Shown here: one piece after another, positions 39,012-49,595 of the stretch
Numbering within the stretch: the stretch's first letter is position 1
How the letters are laid out: every line of letters begins with the position of its first letter
Assembly: GCF_900094925.1 (NCBI RefSeq)
Contig: NZ_FMAY01000003.1
Location: 186,001 to 250,000 of the forward strand
DNA length: 64,000 nt
Direction of reading: 5' to 3'
Origin: Kosakonia oryzendophytica
Lineage (GTDB): Bacteria > Pseudomonadota > Gammaproteobacteria > Enterobacterales > Enterobacteriaceae
The notes under the pieces: generated by a model
What the model saw: only the letters and a program-made list of their open reading frames with translations
Databases searched by the model: none
Told to the model about the DNA's origin: nothing
Program-made: the position numbers and the translations under genes

Positions 39012-41366
39012 CTATTTTACCGTCGCAACCTGCATACCAAAGGGTTCATTCTGCAACGCAAGGCTCAAAACTTCCTCAATACGCTTAACCGGATGAATAT
39101 CCAAATCAGCGACGACGTTATCCGGAATCTCTTCCAGGTCACGTTTGTTTTCGTAAGGAATCAGAACAGTCTTAATGCCACCCCGGTGCGCAGCCAGCAG
39201 TTTTTCCTTCAACCCGCCGATCGGCAGAACCTGACCACGCAGGGTTATTTCACCCGTCATCGCCACATCCGCACGAACCGGGTTACCGGTCAGGCAGGAA
39301 ACCAGTGCGGTGCACATCGCAATACCTGCGCTCGGGCCATCTTTCGGCGTCGCCCCTTCCGGAACGTGAACGTGAATATCACGTTTTTCGTAGAAATCAC
39401 CGTTAATGCCCAGTTTCTCCGCACGCGCGCGCACGACCGTAAGCGCCGCCTGGATAGACTCCTGCATCACTTCGCCCAGTGAGCCGGTGTAAGTCAGTTT
39501 GCCTTTACCCGGTACACACGCGGTTTCGATGGTCAGCAGGTCGCCGCCAACTTCCGTCCACGCCAGACCGGTGACCTGACCCACGCGGTTTTCGTCATCA
39601 GCGCGACCATAGTCGAAGCGCTGAACGCCCAGATAGTCATGCAGGTTGTCACCATTAATCTCGATGTGTTTGAGGGACGGATCCAGCAGCAGCTGTTTAA
39701 CCGCCTTACGACACAGTTTAGAGATTTCACGCTCCAGACCACGCACACCCGCTTCACGGGTGTAGTAACGGATAATGCCGACGATTGCGCTGTCATCCAC
39801 CGTTAATTCGTTTTCTTTCAGAGCGTTACGCTCAATCTGTTTTGTCAACAGATGGCGTTTGGCAATGTTCAGTTTTTCGTCTTCGGTGTAACCGGAAAGA
39901 CGGATCACTTCCATACGATCCAGCAGTGGCGCCGGGATATTCATGGAGTTAGAGGTGGCCACGAACATTACATCGCTGAGGTCGTAATCCACTTCCAGGT
40001 AGTGATCGCTGAACGCCACGTTCTGCTCCGGATCCAAGACTTCCAGCAGTGCTGAAGCCGGATCGCCACGCATGTCAGACGACATTTTGTCGATTTCATC
40101 GAGCAGGAACAGCGGGTTTTTGACCCCCACTTTCGCCATCTTCTGGATCAGTTTACCCGGCATAGAACCGATGTAGGTACGACGGTGACCGCGTATTTCC
40201 GCTTCGTCACGCACGCCGCCCAATGCCATACGGATGTACTTACGCCCTGTTGCTTTCGCAATGGACTGGCCCAGAGAGGTTTTACCTACCCCCGGCGGCC
40301 CTACCAGACACAGGATCGGCCCTTTGAGTTTGTTCATACGGCTTTGTACCGCAAGGTACTCAAGAATACGGTCTTTCACGCGTTCAAGGCCGTAATGATC
40401 CGTGTCGAGGATCTCCTGCGCCTGACGCAGGTCTTTTTTGACCTTGCTGCGGGCGTTCCAGGGTACCTGCACCATCCATTCGATATAGCCGCGCACGACC
40501 GTTGCTTCCGCAGACATCGGCGACATCATTTTCAGCTTCTGCAGCTCGGATTCGGCTTTCTCTTTCGCCTCTTTCGGCATTTTCGCCGCGTCGATTTTAC
40601 GCTTCAGCGCTTCGTTTTCGTCCGGCGCATCATCCATCTCACCCAGCTCTTTCTGAATGGCTTTCATTTGCTCATTCAGGTAGTACTCACGCTGGGATTT
40701 TTCCATCTGCTTTTTGACGCGGTTGCGGATACGTTTCTCAACCTGCAGCAGATCGATTTCAGATTCCATCATTGCCATCAGATATTCCAGACGCTCATTC
40801 ACGTCGGACATCTCCAGCACGGACTGCTTATCCGCCAGCTTCAGCGGCATATGCGCAGCGATGGTATCCGCCAGGCGAGCCGGATCGTCGATGCTGTTCA
40901 ACGACGTCAGCACTTCCGGGGGGATCTTTTTGTTCAGCTTGATATAGCCTTCAAACTGACTGATGGCTGTACGAACCAGAACCTCCTGTTCACGCTCGTC
41001 AATGGCGGGTGATTCCAGGTATTCTGCCTTCGCAGAGAAGTGTTCGCCGTCATCAGCAAGTGTCGTGATGCGCGCACGCTGCAGCCCTTCGACCAACACT
41101 TTTACAGTGCCATCAGGCAGTTTCAACATCTGCAAAATAGACGCCACGGTCCCGACGGTGAAAAGATCGTTTACACCCGGCTCATCCGTTGACGCTTCCT
41201 TCTGCGCAACCAGCATGATTTTTTTATCATGGTCCATGGCCGCTTCCAGACAACGGATAGACTTTTCCCGTCCCACAAATAACGGAATGACCATGTGCGG
41301 ATAAACCACCACATCGCGCAATGGCAATACGGGGATTTCAATGCGTTCAGAACGCTCAGGATTCAT
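39012..41366 (-). CDS. lon: ATP-dependent protease Lon
   Basis: Cytoplasmic hexameric AAA+ protease of 784 residues, same as E. coli. LON substrate-binding domain at residues about 10-200 ([20 protein letters not shown]), Walker [12 protein letters not shown] (about 356-363), Walker [12 protein letters not shown], sensor region SNSMNIP. The Ser-Lys dyad is seen in [10 protein letters not shown] (Ser679) and [14 protein letters not shown] (Lys722). ATG 41366 ([12 protein letters not shown]) is the conserved start; the open frame runs 36 codons upstream over the heat-shock promoter. It degrades misfolded and regulatory proteins. Confidence 0.98.
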   Translation of the reverse strand: MNPERSERIEIPVLPLRDVVVYPHMVIPLFVGREKSIRCLEAAMDHDKKIMLVAQKEASTDEPGVNDLFTVGTVASILQMLKLPDGTVKVLVEGLQRARITTLADDGEHFSAKAEYLESPAIDEREQEVLVRTAISQFEGYIKLNKKIPPEVLTSLNSIDDPARLADTIAAHMPLKLADKQSVLEMSDVNERLEYLMAMMESEIDLLQVEKRIRNRVKKQMEKSQREYYLNEQMKAIQKELGEMDDAPDENEALKRKIDAAKMPKEAKEKAESELQKLKMMSPMSAEATVVRGYIEWMVQVPWNARSKVKKDLRQAQEILDTDHYGLERVKDRILEYLAVQSRMNKLKGPILCLVGPPGVGKTSLGQSIAKATGRKYIRMALGGVRDEAEIRGHRRTYIGSMPGKLIQKMAKVGVKNPLFLLDEIDKMSSDMRGDPASALLEVLDPEQNVAFSDHYLEVDYDLSDVMFVATSNSMNIPAPLLDRMEVIRLSGYTEDEKLNIAKRHLLTKQIERNALKENELTVDDSAIVGIIRYYTREAGVRGLEREISKLCRKAVKQLLLDPSLKHIEINGDNLHDYLGVQRFDYGRADDENRVGQVTGLAWTEVGGDLLTIETACVPGKGKLTYTGSLGEVMQESIQAALTVVRARAEKLGINGDFYEKRDIHVHVPEGATPKDGPSAGIAMCTALVSCLTGNPVRADVAMTGEITLRGQVLPIGGLKEKLLAAHRGGIKTVLIPYENKRDLEEIPDNVVADLDIHPVKRIEEVLSLALQNEPFGMQVATVK

Positions 41367-41446
41367 AGAGCTCTCTCTTAGTTTAAAGTCCGCCAGGTAA
41401 TCAGGTGACGTGACTGTGCAACACGCACCATTAACATGTAAAGCAG

Positions 41447-41475
41447 TATATGGGGATGTTTCCCACACATTCAAC
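41447..41475 (-). promoter_or_regulatory. heat-shock (sigma32) promoter of lon
   Basis: On the minus strand GTTGAA (41470-41475) and CCCCATATA (41447-41455) are separated by 14 bases, matching the sigma32 pattern CTTGAAA-N13/14-CCCCATNT and the known E. coli lon promoter arrangement. Confidence 0.85.
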
Positions 41476-41494
41476 GGCGGGAATACGGAAAAAT

Positions 41495-41522
41495 AAAAGG
41501 GGGGATAAAATCCCCCCTTTTT
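41495..41522 (-). terminator. clpX terminator
   Basis: AAAAGGGGGGA-TAAAA-TCCCCCCTTTT is a perfect stem with A/T flanks, 28 bases after the clpX stop. Confidence 0.92.
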
Positions 41523-41549
41523 AATTAACTGATTGTATGAATTGATGAA

Positions 41550-42824
41550 TTATTCACCAGATGCTTGCTGCGCTTCCGGCTTACCGTAAATCAGCAACGG
41601 TTTGGTTTGCCCGCCGATCACCGACTCATCAATCACCACTTTTTCAACATCTTCCATCGACGGCAGATCGTACATGGTGTCAAGCAGCGCGGCTTCAACG
41701 ATAGAACGCAGACCACGCGCGCCGGTTTTACGCGCCATGGCTTTTTTGGCGATGGCGTCCAGCGCTTCGTCACGGAACTCCAGATCCACGCCTTCCAGGT
41801 TGAACAACGCTTGATACTGTTTAGTCAGGGCGTTTTTCGGCTCTTTCAGGATCTGGATCAGCGCTTCTTCGCTCAGTTCATTCAACGTCGCCACTACCGG
41901 CAAACGACCAATAAACTCAGGAATCAGACCAAATTTGATCAGATCTTCCGGCTCAACCTGTGCCAGCAGTTCGCCTTCGTTGGCTTTTTCTGATTTGGCC
42001 TTCACCGTCGCGCCAAAACCAATGCCGGAGCCGGTTTCAACACGATGAGAAATCACTTTATCGAGACCAGCGAATGCACCACCGCAAATAAACAGGATCT
42101 TAGAGGTGTCGACCTGCAAGAACTCCTGCTGCGGGTGTTTGCGTCCCCCTTGCGGCGGAACGGCGGCCACGGTGCCTTCAATCAGTTTCAGCAACGCTTG
42201 CTGCACGCCTTCACCGGAAACATCACGGGTGATTGACGGGTTATCAGATTTACGGGAAATTTTGTCGATCTCATCGATGTAGACAATCCCGCGCTGGGCT
42301 TTCTGTACGTCGTAGTCGCACTTCTGCAGCAGCTTCTGAATAATGTTTTCGACGTCTTCACCCACATAGCCCGCTTCGGTCAGCGTAGTGGCGTCGGCCA
42401 TCGTAAAAGGAACGTCCAGCAGGCGCGCCAGCGTCTCCGCCAGCAACGTTTTACCGGAACCTGTCGGCCCGATCAGCAAGATATTGCTTTTGCCCAGTTC
42501 CACGCCATTGCTGGTGTCGCCATTGCGCAAGCGTTTGTAGTGGTTATACACCGCAACCGCCAGCACTTTTTTCGCCTGTTCCTGACCAATTACATAATCA
42601 TCAAGATGATGGCGAATTTCATGCGGGGTCGGCAGCGCGCTGCGCTCCCGGTGCGGCGCAACTTCTTTAATCTCTTCGCGAATAATGTCGTTACACAGAT
42701 CAACACATTCGTCGCAGATATACACTGACGGCCCGGCAATCAGCTTACGCACTTCATGCTGGCTTTTGCCGCAAAAAGAGCAATACAACAGTTTGCCCGA
42801 ACCATCTTTGCGTTTATCTGTCAT
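41550..42824 (-). CDS. clpX: ClpX, ATPase subunit of the ClpXP protease
   Basis: AAA+ unfoldase of 424 residues, as in E. coli. The N-terminal zinc-binding domain is [20 protein letters not shown] then ICDECVDLC. Walker [17 protein letters not shown], pore loop GYVGEDVE, Walker [12 protein letters not shown], and the ClpP-docking IGF loop in [10 protein letters not shown] are all intact. It recognises ssrA and other tags and passes substrates to ClpP, encoded 127 bases upstream in the same operon. Confidence 0.98.
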   Translation of the reverse strand: MTDKRKDGSGKLLYCSFCGKSQHEVRKLIAGPSVYICDECVDLCNDIIREEIKEVAPHRERSALPTPHEIRHHLDDYVIGQEQAKKVLAVAVYNHYKRLRNGDTSNGVELGKSNILLIGPTGSGKTLLAETLARLLDVPFTMADATTLTEAGYVGEDVENIIQKLLQKCDYDVQKAQRGIVYIDEIDKISRKSDNPSITRDVSGEGVQQALLKLIEGTVAAVPPQGGRKHPQQEFLQVDTSKILFICGGAFAGLDKVISHRVETGSGIGFGATVKAKSEKANEGELLAQVEPEDLIKFGLIPEFIGRLPVVATLNELSEEALIQILKEPKNALTKQYQALFNLEGVDLEFRDEALDAIAKKAMARKTGARGLRSIVEAALLDTMYDLPSMEDVEKVVIDESVIGGQTKPLLIYGKPEAQQASGE

Positions 42825-42951
42825 GAGTCAAAACCTCTTATCTGTTCTTTGTGCCGCACATGACGACGCAAATGCCATTCCAGGCGCAAAACGTTACTCA
42901 AGCATTATGCCGCTTGTACTGAATAGTATAGCGGCACATGCAGCCAGGGCA

Positions 42952-43575
42952 TTAGTTACGATGGGTTAAAATTGAATCAACCAGACCATATTCCACGGCT
43001 TCCTGCGCAGCAAGGAAACGGTCACGCTCAGTATCTCGTTCAATTTGTTCTAATGATTGACCCGTGTGGTGCGCCATAAGTTCATTCATGCGCCCTTTCA
43101 CTTTCAGGATTTCGCGGGCGTGGATCTCAATGTCCGTCGCCTGTCCCTGATAACCGCCCAGCGGTTGGTGAATCATGACGCGTGAATTCGGCAGGCAAAA
43201 ACGCTTGCCTTTTGCGCCAGCCGTCAGCAGGAATGCGCCCATTGACGCGGCCTGCCCCATACAAATGGTGCTGACGTCCGGCTTGATAAACTGCATGGTG
43301 TCGTAAATAGACATCCCGGCGGTGATCACCCCGCCCGGTGAGTTAATGTACAGGTAAATGTCTTTTTCCGGGTTTTCTGCTTCGAGAAACAGCATTTGCG
43401 CCACAATCAGGTTCGCCATATGGTCTTCGACCTGGCCGGTCAGAAAAATCACGCGTTCCTTGAGAAGACGGGAGTAGATATCAAAAGAGCGCTCACCACG
43501 TGAGGTCTGTTCAATAACCATTGGCACCAGGGCCATATGGGGTGCAAAGTTATCTCGTTCGCCGCTGTATGACAT
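42952..43575 (-). CDS. clpP: ClpP, proteolytic subunit
   Basis: Serine protease forming a tetradecamer, 207 residues. The propeptide [14 protein letters not shown] is followed by the mature ALVPMVIEQ. Catalytic Ser in [11 protein letters not shown] (about 111 in precursor numbering), His in [10 protein letters not shown] and Asp in [10 protein letters not shown] are present. It partners with ClpX and ClpA. CAGGAGAC precedes the ATG, and a heat-shock-type promoter lies about 120 bases upstream. Confidence 0.98.
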   Translation of the reverse strand: MSYSGERDNFAPHMALVPMVIEQTSRGERSFDIYSRLLKERVIFLTGQVEDHMANLIVAQMLFLEAENPEKDIYLYINSPGGVITAGMSIYDTMQFIKPDVSTICMGQAASMGAFLLTAGAKGKRFCLPNSRVMIHQPLGGYQGQATDIEIHAREILKVKGRMNELMAHHTGQSLEQIERDTERDRFLAAQEAVEYGLVDSILTHRN

Positions 43576-43696
43576 TTCCGTCTCCTGGATATAAAAATAA
43601 ACAAACCTGCTGTACTGATTGTACTTGAGTGAGTCGGGTCTGACTATGACCGCTCACGGACGGAAATCAGCCAGAGTGATACTGTCACTATTCCCT

Positions 43697-43725
43697 TAGT
43701 GGGGATGACACTGTCTGTTTTCAAG
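43697..43725 (-). promoter_or_regulatory. heat-shock (sigma32) promoter of clpPX
   Basis: On the minus strand CTTGAAA (43719-43725) and CCCCACTA (43697-43704) are 14 bases apart, a close match to CTTGAAA-N13/14-CCCCATNT. It lies about 120 bases upstream of the clpP ATG. Confidence 0.82.
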
Positions 43726-43802
43726 CATAACAATCTTTTGCTGTTACGCTAACACTGAAACGCTCTTTTAGCACAGATCTGATAATGTCGATGCGATAAA
43801 AA

Positions 43803-43830
43803 AAGCCCGTCACCTGCAGGTGACGGGCTT
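43803..43830 (-). terminator. tig terminator (perfect 28-bp palindrome)
   Basis: AAGCCCGTCACCTG followed by its exact complement, with a long T-run on the minus-strand side, 28 bases after the tig stop. The same palindrome also precedes clpP transcription, keeping tig and clpPX separate. Confidence 0.92.
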
Positions 43831-43857
43831 ATTGCTTTTAGCTATCGCAGAAGTCGA

Positions 43858-45506
<1,649 letters not shown>

Positions 45507-45824
45507 CTAGGCGTGGGTTCCGGCTCCGCGACAGGGCGGTGAGGCGAAGAGGGTATCCTGCAACCCTTCCCATTCTTTATGGGTATAGGTATGCAGCGCA
45601 AGTGCATGCACCGTTGAAGACAGTTCTGCTGTCAACGTACCGTAAATCATGCGATGGCGGTTGAGAAAACGTTCGCCGGTAAAACGATCGCTTACCAGCA
45701 CCACTTTGAAATGACTTTCAGAACCGGCAGGAACATTGTGACGATAGCTCTCGTCAACAACCTCCAGAAACAGGGGTTCAAATTCAGCTTTTAGTTTTTC
45801 TTCAATTTGTTCACGCATCATCAT
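45507..45824 (-). CDS. bolA: BolA transcriptional regulator/Fe-S partner
   Basis: Small class II KH-like protein of about 105 residues. It matches E. coli BolA closely ([52 protein letters not shown]). It affects morphology and biofilm genes and pairs with monothiol glutaredoxin through a conserved His. Three consecutive ATGs occur; the first (45824) has GGAGG eight bases upstream, and E. coli alignment would favour the second (45821). Codons further upstream are not used. Confidence 0.95.
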   Translation of the reverse strand: MMMREQIEEKLKAEFEPLFLEVVDESYRHNVPAGSESHFKVVLVSDRFTGERFLNRHRMIYGTLTAELSSTVHALALHTYTHKEWEGLQDTLFASPPCRGAGTHA

Positions 45825-46121
45825 GATATACACCTCCGACAACGCTGAGATGCCAGCCATCTCTTTAAATGTTAGCCGCTTTTACCGTCTCCGTAACAAT
45901 AAAACAACAAAAAATTAGCGTTCGTCTTATTTTGTCGCTCAAGCGGATGATCTCTACTAAAACCGTCATCACTTTTGCCCGCCAGTGCGGTTAAAGAGGT
46001 TATTGGCGTCGAAAAAAAGGACAAGACGATGAATTTACATGCGTTGAGGACTTCCCCTTGACGGCGGCGATGTTATGATGGCGAGAATTTTCTCCATAAA
46101 AGCTTACGATCCCTTGAGAGC

Positions 46122-46706
46122 ATGAACATGTTAAAAAAACTTCTCTTCCCGTTGGTCGCATTATTTATGCTGGCTGGTTGCGCTACCCCGCCATCCACTA
46201 TTGACGTTTCTCCGAAAATCTCCCTGCCGCAGCAGGATCCGAGCCTGATGGGTGTTACCGTTAGCATTAACGGTGCGGATCAACGTCAGGATCAGGCACT
46301 GGCCAAAGTGACCCGCGACAACCAACTGGTGACCTTGACGGCGTCTCGCGATCTGCGTTTCCTGTTGCAGGAAGTGCTGGAGAAACAGATGACCGCGCGC
46401 GGCTATATGATTGGGCCGAACGGCGCAGTTAACCTGCAAATCATTGTTAACCAACTGTATGCCGACGTTTCCCAGGGCAACGTGCGTTATAGCATCGCCA
46501 CGAAAGCAGATATCGCCATCATCGCTACCGCAGCAAATGGCAACAAGATGACCAAGAACTATCGCGCTAGCTACAACGTTGAAGGCGCTTTTGACGCCAC
46601 CAACACCAAAATTGCGAATGCGGTTAACAGCGTGCTGACCGACACCATTGCTGATATGTCTCAGGACACCAGCATTCACGACTTCATCAAGCAAAACGCC
46701 CGTTAA
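46122..46706 (+). CDS. yajG: lipoprotein YajG
   Basis: Lipoprotein of about 194 residues. The signal peptide has lipobox LAGCATPP (Cys near 20). The mature part has the YajG pattern VTVSINGADQRQDQALAKVT and ASRDLRFLLQEVLEKQMTARGYM. Function unknown; the family is commonly found just before ampG. There are two near ATGs (46122 and 46128). It ends at a strong terminator that almost touches the ampG start. Confidence 0.93.
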   Translation: MNMLKKLLFPLVALFMLAGCATPPSTIDVSPKISLPQQDPSLMGVTVSINGADQRQDQALAKVTRDNQLVTLTASRDLRFLLQEVLEKQMTARGYMIGPNGAVNLQIIVNQLYADVSQGNVRYSIATKADIAIIATAANGNKMTKNYRASYNVEGAFDATNTKIANAVNSVLTDTIADMSQDTSIHDFIKQNAR

Positions 46707-46713
46707 TCCGTTT

Positions 46714-46741
46714 CTGGCCCGGTTCTTCCGGGCCAGTTTTT
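46714..46741 (+). terminator. intrinsic terminator between yajG and ampG
   Basis: CTGGCCCGG-TTCTT-CCGGGCCAG is followed by six T. Its T-run ends five bases before the ampG ATG, leaving little room for a separate promoter or ribosome site. Confidence 0.9.
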
Positions 46742-46746
46742 CACTC

Positions 46747-48222
46747 ATGTCCAGTCACTACTTACGCATATTCACCCAACCCAAATCAGCCATCTTGCTG
46801 ATACTCGGTTTTGCATCCGGTTTGCCACTCGCGTTAACCAGCGGCACGCTCCAGGCATGGATGACCGTTGAGAACATCGATCTAAAAACCATCGGATTCT
46901 TCTCCCTCGTCGGCCAGGCTTACGTGTTTAAATTTCTGTGGTCACCGCTGATGGATCGTTATACCCCGCCTGTATTTGGGCGACGTCGCGGTTGGTTACT
47001 GCTGACCCAGCTTCTGTTGCTGGTCGCTATCGCCGGTATGGGCTTTCTCGATCCGACCCATCACTTGCGCTGGATGGCGGCGCTGGCAGTGATTATCGCC
47101 TTCTGCTCCGCCTCTCAGGATATCGTGTTCGATGCCTGGAAAACGGATGTCTTGCCCTTTGAAGAGCGCGGGGCTGGCGCCGCAATAAGCGTGCTGGGTT
47201 ATCGTCTCGGGATGCTGGTTTCTGGCGGTCTGGCGCTGTGGCTGGCGGATCGCTGGCTAGGCTGGCAGGGAATGTACTGGCTCATGGCGGCGCTACTCAT
47301 CCCTTGCATTATTTCCACGCTGATGGCACCGGAGCCAACAGATGTGATCCCGGTGCCGAAAACGCTGGAGCGCGCCGTAGTCGAACCGCTGCGTGATTTC
47401 TTTGGACGTAATAATGCCTGGCTGATCCTGCTGTTGATTGTCCTTTATAAGCTGGGCGATGCCTTTGCCATGAGTCTGACCACCACGTTTTTGATTCGCG
47501 GCGTCGGTTTCGATGCGGGCGAAGTTGGCGTGGTTAACAAAACGCTGGGGCTTGCCGCCACCATCGTCGGTGCCCTCTTCGGTGGCGTATTAATGCAGCG
47601 ACTGTCGCTGTTTCGCGCGCTGCTAATATTTGGCGTACTGCAAGCCATCTCCAATGCCGGTTACTGGCTGCTGTCGGTGACGGTTAAAGACATTATCACC
47701 ATGGGCGCAGCCGTGTTTTTCGAGAACCTGTGCGGCGGCATGGGAACGGCAGCCTTCGTCGCGTTGCTAATGTCGCTCTGCAATAAGTCCTTCTCCGCGA
47801 CACAGTTTGCCCTGCTTTCGGCGCTCTCCGCCGTGGGTCGGGTATATGTGGGTCCTCTCGCCGGCTGGTTTGTGGAGACATACAATTGGTCAACGTTCTA
47901 CCTGTTTTCTATTGTTGCCGCCGTGCCGGGGCTGGTACTGCTGGTGATGTGCAAGAAAACGCTAGAGTTTACACAGCGTACCGAAAGCTTTATGCGGCGT
48001 ACTGAATACGCAGCGGCCTATCAACTGGCATTGCGCATACTGAGTGTGGGTTGCCTGTTGCTGGGAGGCTGGCTGGTGGTGCTGATTGTGAACGCCATCG
48101 GCCTTGCGGAGTGGGCGTTTGGCGTGCGTTTACTGGAATGGGGCGCGTTGCTGGCTATTGCAGGCATCCTTTTCGGCGGTGTTCTGGATTTGCTGGCGCT
48201 ACGTAAGACGCATCTCATCTAA
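46747..48222 (+). CDS. ampG: muropeptide permease AmpG
   Basis: Inner-membrane MFS-type importer of GlcNAc-anhydroMurNAc peptides for cell-wall recycling, 491 residues as in E. coli, with about 14 hydrophobic helices. Diagnostic stretches are GFASGLPLALTSGTLQAWM, FKFLWSPLMDRYTPP, SASQDIVFDAWKTDVL and FENLCGGMGTAAFVALLMS. It supplies the signals for ampC induction where AmpR is present. ATG 46747 is the family start. The terminator immediately before it means expression needs read-through or a promoter inside yajG. No Shine-Dalgarno is obvious. Confidence 0.96.
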   Translation: MSSHYLRIFTQPKSAILLILGFASGLPLALTSGTLQAWMTVENIDLKTIGFFSLVGQAYVFKFLWSPLMDRYTPPVFGRRRGWLLLTQLLLLVAIAGMGFLDPTHHLRWMAALAVIIAFCSASQDIVFDAWKTDVLPFEERGAGAAISVLGYRLGMLVSGGLALWLADRWLGWQGMYWLMAALLIPCIISTLMAPEPTDVIPVPKTLERAVVEPLRDFFGRNNAWLILLLIVLYKLGDAFAMSLTTTFLIRGVGFDAGEVGVVNKTLGLAATIVGALFGGVLMQRLSLFRALLIFGVLQAISNAGYWLLSVTVKDIITMGAAVFFENLCGGMGTAAFVALLMSLCNKSFSATQFALLSALSAVGRVYVGPLAGWFVETYNWSTFYLFSIVAAVPGLVLLVMCKKTLEFTQRTESFMRRTEYAAAYQLALRILSVGCLLLGGWLVVLIVNAIGLAEWAFGVRLLEWGALLAIAGILFGGVLDLLALRKTHLI

Positions 48223-48262
48223 GCATCACGCTTGCCGCACCAATGGCAAGCGCGAGGGCTGA

Positions 48263-49591
48263 TTATCCGAAGAAAAACAACCAACGAATGACATGACTGA
48301 AGAATATTGGCAAAAGTAATATCCCAACGGCCGCCATGGTGGGCGAAAAATGCCGGAGAAACAGGATCGGCAGCATGATCATCGTGGAGACGCCTTTCAG
48401 GGGCATGGCGTACCAGCGGTAGAGATTACTGCGTATCAGCCACCAGGCGGGGTAGGCCAGGATCAAACCAAACATCACGAGTCGCGCCAGGCCCTTTTCG
48501 GTGGGTGGATAGGAAAACAGCAGCTGACCGAGATGAAACAGCGGCACGGCCATGATTACCCATCCCAGCAACCAAAAGAAAGGCAACAGCACACGCGCTA
48601 ACACTTTCCTTTGTGCGTATCCTTCCAGAAGAAGGGGCACGCCCCACAAATAGATCACAATCATCACCAGCATCGCCGCAGCCTGCCAGATGGCAGACGG
48701 TGACCGTGAAACTTCCAGCCAGAGTGAAAATCCCCAGAACCAGAGCACAACAATGCCGTCCCAGCTTACCGCAAGCGTCGGTGTGGCGAGTGATTGTTGT
48801 AACGCCGGGTTCACTCGAGCGAGTAATTGCGGATGATACTGCTTGATGGTTGAAAGCTGCCCCGTTAACACCTGAATAAAACCGGGGATTAACCTCGTCC
48901 ACCAGGGTAATGTCCTGATCTCGCCGCTCAGTATCCGCCATGCCAGCTTTGCCTGACGGTCGCCATCCTCATCGCCCTGTCGGGAAAGAAACACCCAATA
49001 GTCATTGGCCTCGCTAAGCGCAATCTGCGTTTCGAGGGCCTCAATGACCTGACCCGATAACTGGCGGGCACGGTAGTTTTCCAGCCCCCAGCCCATGATT
49101 TCGGAAACGGCATTAATCAGTCCGCGTGTTATCCCTTCACGCTGGCTTAATGCCTGTGCAAGCGCCTGGCTGAAAACACTGCGCGCCTCCAGCGCATCAG
49201 GCAATTCATATTCCAGATAATGCCTTAACGCATTCAGGGTAGAGTGCTCATCCGACAACAACCTGACGGAAAAACGCTCCGCATCATCTTCCAGCGCATC
49301 ATGCTGCCAGCCAGGGTGCAAATCGATGTCGTGATGTTTCTCCAGAAGTTGCAGGTAATCTTCTGTAGCAGAGGATGCAGCCACAGGCTGATCGTCCTCT
49401 TCTACAGCGTCGGTCTGCCATCGGGCCATACCACTGACATACTGCTTTGCCAGGTCAAAGGCTTCCCGCAATTGCTGATACCCCTGAGGATCTTTGTCAG
49501 GACGGTGCAGTTTAAGCTGGCGAGCATATGCGCGGCGGATAGCCGCATCATCCGAGGTGGCATCAATGCCCAACGTTTCCCAAATCGTCAT
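48263..49591 (-). CDS. membrane-anchored J-domain protein, HscC co-chaperone (DjlB/DjlC-like)
   Basis: J-domain protein of 442 residues (E. coli DjlC 483). The J domain is N-terminal (TIWETLGIDATSDDAAIRRA, residues 2-21). The HPD motif is the variant H-R-P-D (29-32, HRPDKDPQGYQ) typical of this subfamily. A helical middle follows, and the C-terminal third has about six hydrophobic helices (for example VVLWFWGFSLWLEV, MLVMIVIYLWGVPLLL), so it is membrane bound. In E. coli DjlB/DjlC stimulate HscC. The HscC-type gene lies four bases upstream. ATG 49591 chosen to match the J-domain start. Confidence 0.85.
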   Translation of the reverse strand: MTIWETLGIDATSDDAAIRRAYARQLKLHRPDKDPQGYQQLREAFDLAKQYVSGMARWQTDAVEEDDQPVAASSATEDYLQLLEKHHDIDLHPGWQHDALEDDAERFSVRLLSDEHSTLNALRHYLEYELPDALEARSVFSQALAQALSQREGITRGLINAVSEIMGWGLENYRARQLSGQVIEALETQIALSEANDYWVFLSRQGDEDGDRQAKLAWRILSGEIRTLPWWTRLIPGFIQVLTGQLSTIKQYHPQLLARVNPALQQSLATPTLAVSWDGIVVLWFWGFSLWLEVSRSPSAIWQAAAMLVMIVIYLWGVPLLLEGYAQRKVLARVLLPFFWLLGWVIMAVPLFHLGQLLFSYPPTEKGLARLVMFGLILAYPAWWLIRSNLYRWYAMPLKGVSTMIMLPILFLRHFSPTMAAVGILLLPIFFSHVIRWLFFFG

Positions 49592-49595
49592 CACA

